A DNA stretch of 64,000 nucleotides, taken from Metellina segmentata (lineage: Eukaryota > Arthropoda > Arachnida > Araneae > Tetragnathidae). A program made the translations under genes and the position numbers. Each line of letters starts with the position of its first letter. Position 1 is the stretch's first letter. The DNA is taken from contig OX375880.1 of NCBI GenBank assembly GCA_947359465.1, forward strand, positions 20,102,714 through 20,166,713, written 5' to 3'. A model generated the notes under the pieces. It had not been told where the DNA came from. It did no database searches and saw nothing but the letters and a program-made list of their open reading frames with translations. Shown here in pieces: positions 60,301 to 64,000 of this stretch.

Positions 60301-63300
60301 TTACAAAGAATATTTATACTAATACATTTTTAAAACAATTATTTAAAGATAAATCAATAGAGCTTAAGTAAATATAGCATTAACTGACATTGTGTAACAT
60401 ATCGCACCCTAGCAAGAAAAGTGACAACTCAAAATTACAGAATTTGAGAAACATCAGCTTAAAGGATACTATAAAACTTATATTGAAATAGAATAAGCTG
60501 TTTTTAAATTTTAGAAAGTAATACTCACCGATTTAAAATATCTGTTATATTAACTGTAAAATTAAATCTTGGATCTTTAATGATTCCATCCTTTTCCATC
60601 ATGATTTGTTCACTGAAATAATAAAATTAAAATAAATGATATATCCATCTTGGATATAAAAAGTAGTAAAGTTTACTAGCATTGCAATACATTACATACT
60701 TCAATTTTAGTGTTTTACACATACTTTTTATCATTTACTATAACTACGTGAATTGCATTAAATAGATGCCCAGAGCAGTCAAGACAGTAATTTTATTTTA
60801 TTAATCTTAATTAATTTGATTTTCTAATAACAATCAAATCACATAAAACTGCAACATTTTATGACTGGAATCCAAGAAATAAGGTAAAAAAAATTATTAG
60901 TCATTTAACTTTATTCAAGAAATTGCCTTTGAGTGAATATTTTGAGATCTCACTGCAATGAAAATTTGTACATCATCTTAGCTTCAAACTTGCACCACAT
61001 TAGTTTACCTGAATAAAAAATTCTCTATGAAATCGACTGTAATCCAATCTTGTAGCAACACACAATTTACCCAACTAAATAGATTTTTATCTTATTTATA
61101 CTTCAGAGAGAGCAAAGTGCTTTAAAACCATTTTACCTTTGAAATATCTACACAACAGCAATATCCCTTTCTATTCCAAAATGACATACACAATGTTTTA
61201 AATTTTCCTTTTGTGGTTTTATTTACTCCCACTATCTAATCAAAATATTGTAACAATTGATTTTTTTTTAAAAAGCTGAATTCGCAAGCCTTAGCCAAAT
61301 CAACAATTCAAACAAAAAGATACATAATAAATAAATGCATGTCTCCACCTTGTGGAGAGTAAACTTATTTGGAATGGAAAACCCCGGGTAGAAGCAAACA
61401 GAGCAAATGTGTGTATTTTATTTTCATAAAAAACATGCCCCTTTGTACACACAGGAAAAGACATTCTGTTGCCATGCCTGAACCCTAAACCTAATCAAGC
61501 AGCCCAGAACATATTTTGCTGTCTTCTTAGCCTATTTTGTAGTTAATCACTGTGTCTTTCATCAGCCTAATTAATCTAGTCACTATTCCGAATATTTGTC
61601 AGGCTGTGCTTATCTATCAAATTATGCATTACATGGATTCAAATATGCATGGCTATTAATAATGCATGGTGTAGATCCATATTAAAATGGATACTTACTC
61701 TTCATTACGAAAATCTGCTGCAGTCTTCTTAGAAAACTTAGTAATTAATCACTGTGCAAATCAACTAGCGCTCCTTGTTAGCCTGGTTTGTGGTTTACCT
61801 CAGGATGAAGTTACAGAATCTCCTCACTTGACGACCTACCTTTTTAATGACCAGTTATACTTACGACCAGTTCTCTCCAGCATGGTTGTTTGGGTTCAAT
61901 AGTGCAAGGTCAGATAACGAACAAGCTACGCCAAACGCAATCTTCCAGCACGGAAGATCTGGCGACGTCGTCCATACCGGCAAATCTGCAGGAACTGGCC
62001 GGCTACATTGCATGTGGGGCTGCGGCTGGGTTTCATTTTCATACATGCTGGCAAAACCAGATGATATGTAGCTGGCCAGGTCTTGCATATTTTTCGGTCT
62101 GGCCGAAGACACCGGCAAATGCAGCTGGCCGTAACAAAACGAATTGGTGGCTGGAATGTTTTTACAACACCTTTTGGTGATTAGCATGTCTAGCTGTCTG
62201 TTTCTGCTGAGGTTACATAACAGCATCTACATTCTGCAGGGTTGCCAACCTTTTCTGAGCAGCTTCAGGAACAATCTCATAAAATTTCAGGAGTTTTGAG
62301 GTTGCTTCAGGAGCAATGCAAAAATAAGGACAAAAAGGAAAAAAAAACAGCAAATTTTCTTTAAAAACAGTCATAAAATTCCCTATTACAAATAATTGCT
62401 TTCAGCAAATATATATAAAGGATAAAAAATTACATGTATACATAAAAAGTTTTATCCTTAAATTATAAAAATAAAAATCTAATACACAATTTTCCCGTTA
62501 GTGAAAATTTTTCCCTTTTCATAAGAAAAATATCGCAATCCAATTGAAAAATCTGGCAAAAATTTCCCTTTTCATAATAAAAATATCGCAATCCAATTGA
62601 AGAATCTGGCAAAAATTTTCCCCATAAGTGAAAATTTGTTTTCCTTTTCACAGGGAAAACTTCCTTTTTCACTGCATCGACGCGGTTTCCGGAGTGAACC
62701 ATACAATATACGGAGTTGATGATTTTGGATGCTTTAGCGGAGAAACTTGGCAACTCTGATTCTGGATAGCCCCCTTAACCATCAAAATAGCATGTGCGAA
62801 CGTAGCTCAGAAAATTCAATCCAGCCCAGGAAAACAAACACGCAAGTGTCAGACCCCAAATACTCAAGACACATCACCATGACCTCAGGACATCTGGCTC
62901 CTGAAAATATTTCAATTCTACCACAAACCACAGAAACCCTTCTGTTGAACCCCACTCGGGCACACTGCTTGGAGGGTTAAATAAAGCAGTTTCCTCTGAA
63001 CCCTTTCTTCATTCGGTACAAAAACAACTAACCCACTTTATTCCACGACCTAGTCATAGGAATAGAACTCGGTCGCAAGTGAGGAGTACCTGGATTCCCA
63101 TATCTCAAGTTTCAAGCCTAGGCAACACAAAATATCAAATGACAACAGTATCACAAATCTAAGTTTTCCTATGGGCATCAGAGAAAACGAAAGACATGGA
63201 TATGAACCCAATATTGTATCAATGCAACTCACGCTTTATCGACGCAAGCCAGACTCGATTCCCACACAAAATCGTAGAAGCACTGCCTGTCGGGACCCAC

Positions 63301-63709
63301 GTGTATCCTTGGGGCACCAAGCGAAGTCGCACATCGCATGAATATCCTTGTTGTGGGAGTTAAAGGTGTGGGAGAGGAAACACTAGCGCAAGCTCTTTTG
63401 TCTCCTGATTCAAAGGTCAGCATCAAGTCGGTTGAATCTAAAGGGATTAAAGGAAATTTAGATACCATCAGTTAGAATTAATTGATTGCAAAAGAACCAT
63501 TACTGTCGTCACAAGCTAAACAGGTAAATAGGAGAATAACATTAATGACATAATAAATAAGCATACTGATGGCTTTAGCTTGCATGGAATGGATGGTTCC
63601 CAAATTGATATGGAAATCATTGCGGTTCATCATGCAAATAGCAGCAGTTGGTGAGCAGCCGTAAGTGGCAGGCGTCTGCTGAACTCCACGACAAAGATTG
63701 ATCCAAAAT
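42269..63709 (-). CDS. IGF2R: Cation-independent mannose-6-phosphate receptor-like gene, C-terminal part (9 exons)
   Basis: Type I membrane receptor family that binds mannose-6-phosphate-tagged lysosomal hydrolases and carries them from the trans-Golgi to endosomes. Coding exons, 5' to 3' on the minus strand, are 63709-63567, 63437-63233, 60612-60529, 60174-59987, 58286-58177, 56275-56190, 54272-54114, 52731-52662 and 42352-42269. Every junction is GT-AG and the codon phases chain without a break, giving about 375 residues ending in a stop. The order is one partial MRH repeat (INLC, AAIC, FMRC, CFYDFVW, SLAC), a linker, a second MRH repeat (VCQ, KPCG, IKMQC, DCDYVFDW, VAVC), a hydrophobic helix and a tail. 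Two or more MRH repeats exclude the single-repeat cation-dependent receptor. The 5' exons lie outside the window. Orthology to IGF2R/Lerp is inferred from domain order; ligand specificity is not known. Confidence 0.85.
44664..44721. repeat. Perfect 16-bp inverted repeat with 26-base spacer
   Basis: catgtcatcttttgtt (44664-44679) and aacaaaagatgacatg (44706-44721). A direct repeat of about 33 bp (gtaatcaactttatatgaat and onward) flanks it at 44626-44658 and 44732-44766. Confidence 0.85.
45339..47294 (+). mobile_element. Tigger (pogo superfamily) DNA transposon
   Basis: Ends CAGTGATCTCTCACTTATA and ...TGAGAGATCACTG are inverted repeats flanked by TA (45337-45338 and 47295-47296). It contains the arrays of tatgcgcgttttt-like units typical of Tigger termini and a broken transposase on the plus strand. 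1956 bp, in the last intron of the receptor, antisense to it. Confidence 0.92.
45797..47138 (+). pseudogene. Tigger transposase, frameshifted
   Basis: The first ATG at 45797 opens MPKQTKLSLSFKMDVIKKFE, a pogo/CENP-B-type HTH (VPESTLRGILKNR). A second CENP-B HTH follows (SYGWIEKFKNRYGLA at about 46150). At about 46246 the frame shifts to IYNCDETGLFYKLMP (first catalytic Asp), then GKKSKERLTALLCCNADGSE. One in-frame stop sits at 46453-46455, and frame continues CDYTSNKTAWMTSHIFLDFL. Near 46600 another shift leads to KIQPLDLSVIRCVKVHYRK (third Asp region). The stretch that should carry the second Asp is missing. Confidence 0.88.
48228..49552 (-). repeat. R4 repeat, two reverse copies in the last intron
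   Basis: Starts ctattataaaaggaagtgtt at 48228 and again ctaataaggaagtgtttgtc at 48993, each followed by gatttggcacataggtagtc. Ends with acaccactgtcatgggcaaa and gccgggctagta near 49550. The second copy is nested in or abutting the first. Confidence 0.55.
50395..51390 (+). repeat. Irregular tandem array of ~140-bp 'gcacaagggcc' units
   Basis: Units share ggttttatggcacaagggcc-like starts, atatttggccaag, aaaagatcnctagggtactt and gagttaattcaaagtttacc. Starts are near 50400, 50825, 50965, 51115 and 51250. No coding content seen. Confidence 0.65.
52662..52731 (-). CDS. IGF2R: IGF2R-like exon: proximal cytoplasmic tail
   Basis: 70 bp, CTTTAG acceptor and GTAAGC donor. It encodes a basic segment ending VNLPYFRYKR. 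Joined to the next exon (first residue Phe) it forms YKRF, a YxxPhi endocytosis motif placed like the YSKV motif of vertebrate IGF2R. Confidence 0.8.
53145..53644. mobile_element. 500-bp MITE with CATAGCTGCCAA ends and 6-bp TSD
   Basis: CATAGCTGCCAACTGGAT at the left and GGATTGGCAGCTATG at the right, flanked by identical GACTGT (53139-53144 and 53645-53650). Non-coding. Lies in the intron between receptor exons 52731 and 54114. Confidence 0.7.
54114..54272 (-). CDS. IGF2R: IGF2R-like exon: stalk and transmembrane helix
   Basis: 159 bp, ACTTAG acceptor and GTAAGT donor. It encodes an acidic stalk (HKTDDGSKDDNLHP and onward), then a Leu/Val/Met-rich helix of about 22 residues (from AEIVVGVMVLV to FIVA), then basic KPER as the cytoplasmic stop-transfer. 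This is the expected type I orientation. Confidence 0.88.
54305..54365 (+). repeat. 'Gcaagggctatatt' dispersed repeat fragment
   Basis: attggtttgggcaagggccg then tatttggccaaacacaagac, abutting the transmembrane exon's upstream intron edge. Confidence 0.5.
54780..55125 (-). repeat. Composite old SINE-1 (head b)
   Basis: ttaattagcatcgcactgga to agcgaaaaaaccgaggactc is body in reverse. A forward head b (ggttatagaagagtaactaa) follows near 54950-54990, and a reversed head b (ttggattcgaactcgcaacc) near 55070. At least two diverged copies are fused. Confidence 0.55.
55126..56189. other. Receptor intron, mostly unassigned
   Basis: Contains an internally repetitive stretch (about 55490-55640) with recurring caagat/gatctt and gacaagat motifs, ending at the cttggagggttaa motif near 55660. 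Otherwise AT-rich without recognised features. Confidence 0.35.
56190..56275 (-). CDS. IGF2R: IGF2R-like exon: end of the membrane-proximal MRH repeat
   Basis: 86 bp, TTCCAG acceptor and GTGTGT donor. It encodes FIYESGDCDYVFDWETVAVC, the closing MRH strands with the last two Cys. The Glu of YESG and Tyr of CDYVF lie where ligand-contacting Glu and Tyr are found in binding repeats. It ends on two bases (AG) completed by the next exon. Confidence 0.85.
56840..57242. mobile_element. 403-bp hAT-type MITE (CAGTGGCA ends)
   Basis: CAGTGGCATATATTTTT at the left and AAATATAAATCTGCTACTG at the right. Flanks GTCCTAGG (56832-56839) and CTCCTAGG (57243-57250) match at 7 of 8 bases. Non-coding, in the intron between exons 56275 and 58177. 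Confidence 0.72.
57302..57460. repeat. Three inverted monomers of the 25.3-26.8 kb minisatellite
   Basis: cagcagttgtaccttgaaag and gcgctaagaatttagact are reverse complements of the monomer motifs ctttcaaggtacaactgctg and agtctaaattcttggcgc. About 2.6 units, more diverged than the array. Confidence 0.8.
58177..58286 (-). CDS. IGF2R: IGF2R-like exon: MRH repeat, middle strands
   Basis: 110 bp, TTGCAG acceptor and GTAAGT donor, phase 1 in and phase 0 out. It encodes TELHLTFISHTKPCG followed by NVTTLIKMQC, the two central Cys of the MRH fold, with sequons NKS and NVT. Confidence 0.85.
58386..58886. repeat. R4 repeat, uninterrupted copy
   Basis: Begins tactagccactgagtggctc and ends ccttttataatagtagaga. 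It preserves the site into which hAT-2 copy 1 inserted in the paralogue at 4190/6286. Confidence 0.6.
59085..59745. mobile_element. 661-bp non-autonomous hAT (Charlie-like ends)
   Basis: CAGTGATTCTTAACCTGGGTG at one end (59085) and AAGGTTAAAAATCACTG at the other. Flanks TTCTAAAT (59077-59084) and CTCTAAAG (59746-59753) share the central six bases TCTAAA. No open frame related to a transposase. In the intron between exons 58286 and 59987. Confidence 0.72.
59987..60174 (-). CDS. IGF2R: IGF2R-like exon: first half of the membrane-proximal MRH repeat
   Basis: 188 bp, TTGCAG acceptor and GTAATG donor. It contains YVYEINLSGG, then SQCSQAAVCQ, then FYRDIGSFDTRTFIV. The position that is usually Cys after INL is Ser. 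The Gln directly after AAVC matches the position of a conserved ligand-binding Gln in mannose-6-phosphate-binding repeats (family knowledge; alignment not run). Confidence 0.85.
60529..60612 (-). CDS. IGF2R: IGF2R-like exon: inter-repeat linker
   Basis: 84 bp, TTTCAG acceptor and GTGAGT donor. It encodes an extracellular linker with potential N-glycosylation sequons NFT and NIT, and a third (NRT) formed across the next junction. MRH repeats of this family usually open with a Cys here; none is present. Confidence 0.8.
60613..62236. other. Receptor intron, unassigned, with a GC-richer block at 61890-62190
   Basis: AT-rich and featureless up to 61700. A ~40-bp direct similarity (gtcttcttag then gtnattaatcactgtg) occurs at 61519-61560 and 61722-61755. 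The 61890-62190 block is richer in GC and open on both strands, but no protein family is recognised. Confidence 0.35.
62237..62758. mobile_element. 522-bp MITE with CAGGGTTGCCAA ends and 6-bp TSD
   Basis: CAGGGTTGCCAACCTTTTC at the left and AACTTGGCAACTCTG at the right. ATTCTG is present on both sides (62231-62236 and 62759-62764). It contains a ~57-bp direct duplication (ttttcataa, aaatatcgcaatccaattga, atctggcaaaaattt) at about 62514-62620. Confidence 0.65.
62775..62980. mobile_element. Possible small TTAA-flanked MITE
   Basis: TTAACCATCAAAATAGCATG at the left and CACTGCTTGGAGGGTTAA at the right. The inverted ends are imperfect, but TTAA is present on both sides. No coding content. Confidence 0.4.
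63233..63437 (-). CDS. IGF2R: IGF2R-like exon: second half of the MRH repeat
   Basis: 205 bp with a TTTAG acceptor and a GTGAGT donor. It encodes the second half of the MRH fold, with Cys at RAC, FMRC, RQC and LAC and the aromatic signature CFYDFVWESSLAC. It ends on two bases (GC), which join the first base of the exon at 60612 to make an Ala codon. Direct splicing therefore needs no extra exon in the 2.6-kb intron. Confidence 0.85.
63567..63709 (-). CDS. IGF2R: IGF2R-like exon: first half of an MRH repeat
   Basis: 143 bp, preceded by a TTGCAG acceptor and followed by a GTATGC donor. Reading starts after one leftover base and ends with one. It encodes the classic MRH core (FWINLCRG, then YGCSPTAAIC, then INLGT). 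No Gln follows AAIC (it reads AAICMM), so this repeat probably does not use the usual Gln for mannose-6-phosphate. The upstream exon is not in the window. Confidence 0.85.
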
Positions 63710-64000
63710 CTGCAATAAGAAGGATTAATTAAAAAAATAATAATTTTGTACTCAAAAGTACAAATAAATGTGGACTAAAGAAATATTCTTCAAGTTCAAT
63801 GGAGGTATCACATTTCATGAGAAATGACAGCAGTATATTTCATAACATGCACTGGATCCCAACATAACATAACAAACCACAGCATTTCGTCTTAGGTCAG
63901 GGCACGATAGATCTGATAGTCAGCTCGTGAATTTCTCTTGAGCAGTTCAATGTTAGTTATTTTAAGTCATGATTTAATATTTGTTTATTGTGTATTAGCA

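Noticed and set aside
61699..61727. Possible 29-bp micro-exon with a good GTAAGT donor on the minus strand
   Set aside because: Its length breaks the reading phase in every tested acceptor choice, whereas exon 63233 joins 60612 directly in phase.
54114..63709. Cation-dependent mannose-6-phosphate receptor as the identity of the host gene
   Set aside because: That receptor has one MRH domain; here a second, upstream MRH repeat is spliced in phase, which fits the cation-independent type.

Overview
This is an AT-rich metazoan genomic window with no sign of prokaryotic organisation. It fits an arthropod-like, repeat-dense genome. An arachnid is possible, but that is an inference from general impression and not something the sequence proves. 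The only host gene I can support is the 3' part of a spliced receptor gene on the minus strand, between about 42.27 and 63.71 kb. Its nine coding exons have consistent splice phases and GT-AG introns. They encode one partial and one complete mannose-6-phosphate-receptor-homology (MRH) repeat, a transmembrane helix and a short cytoplasmic tail. This is the C-terminal portion of a cation-independent mannose-6-phosphate receptor (IGF2R / Drosophila Lerp type); the 5' part lies beyond base 64000. Its introns carry a Tigger transposon, several small inverted-repeat elements and tandem repeats.

Almost everything from 1 to about 40.6 kb is transposable-element sediment. DNA transposons dominate. They include a GTF2IRD2-like hAT element (539-3492), three copies of a second GTF2IRD2-like hAT (4198-6285, 27804-30756, 34168-36182), three copies of a deleted hAT with ends reading TAGGGCAAC (9331-10091, 10813-11563, 36411-37300), another hAT with Charlie-like ends (36191-37773), two Tc1-like fragments, a Helitron helicase relic and several MITE families. 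One MITE family is built from repeated ATCGAT palindromes and others have TTAA targets. A tRNA-derived SINE family ('SINE-1', two alternative tRNA-like heads on one body) is present in more than 30 full or partial copies, very often inserted into older copies of itself. A second SINE family ('SINE-2') has two copies. Tandem repeats include a 60-bp monomer / 121-bp dimer array (25.26-26.77 kb) and a pyrimidine-rich ~49-bp minisatellite (17.27-17.86 kb).

The most informative structure is the series of nested insertions whose target-site duplications (TSDs) can still be read. In the best case three perfect copies of GTCTAGAG separate two back-to-back hAT elements. No functional transposase, CRISPR array, operon or new enzymatic system was found. 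Coordinates of decayed repeats are approximate to a few bases, and family names are based on recognised protein motifs, terminal repeats and TSD length only.
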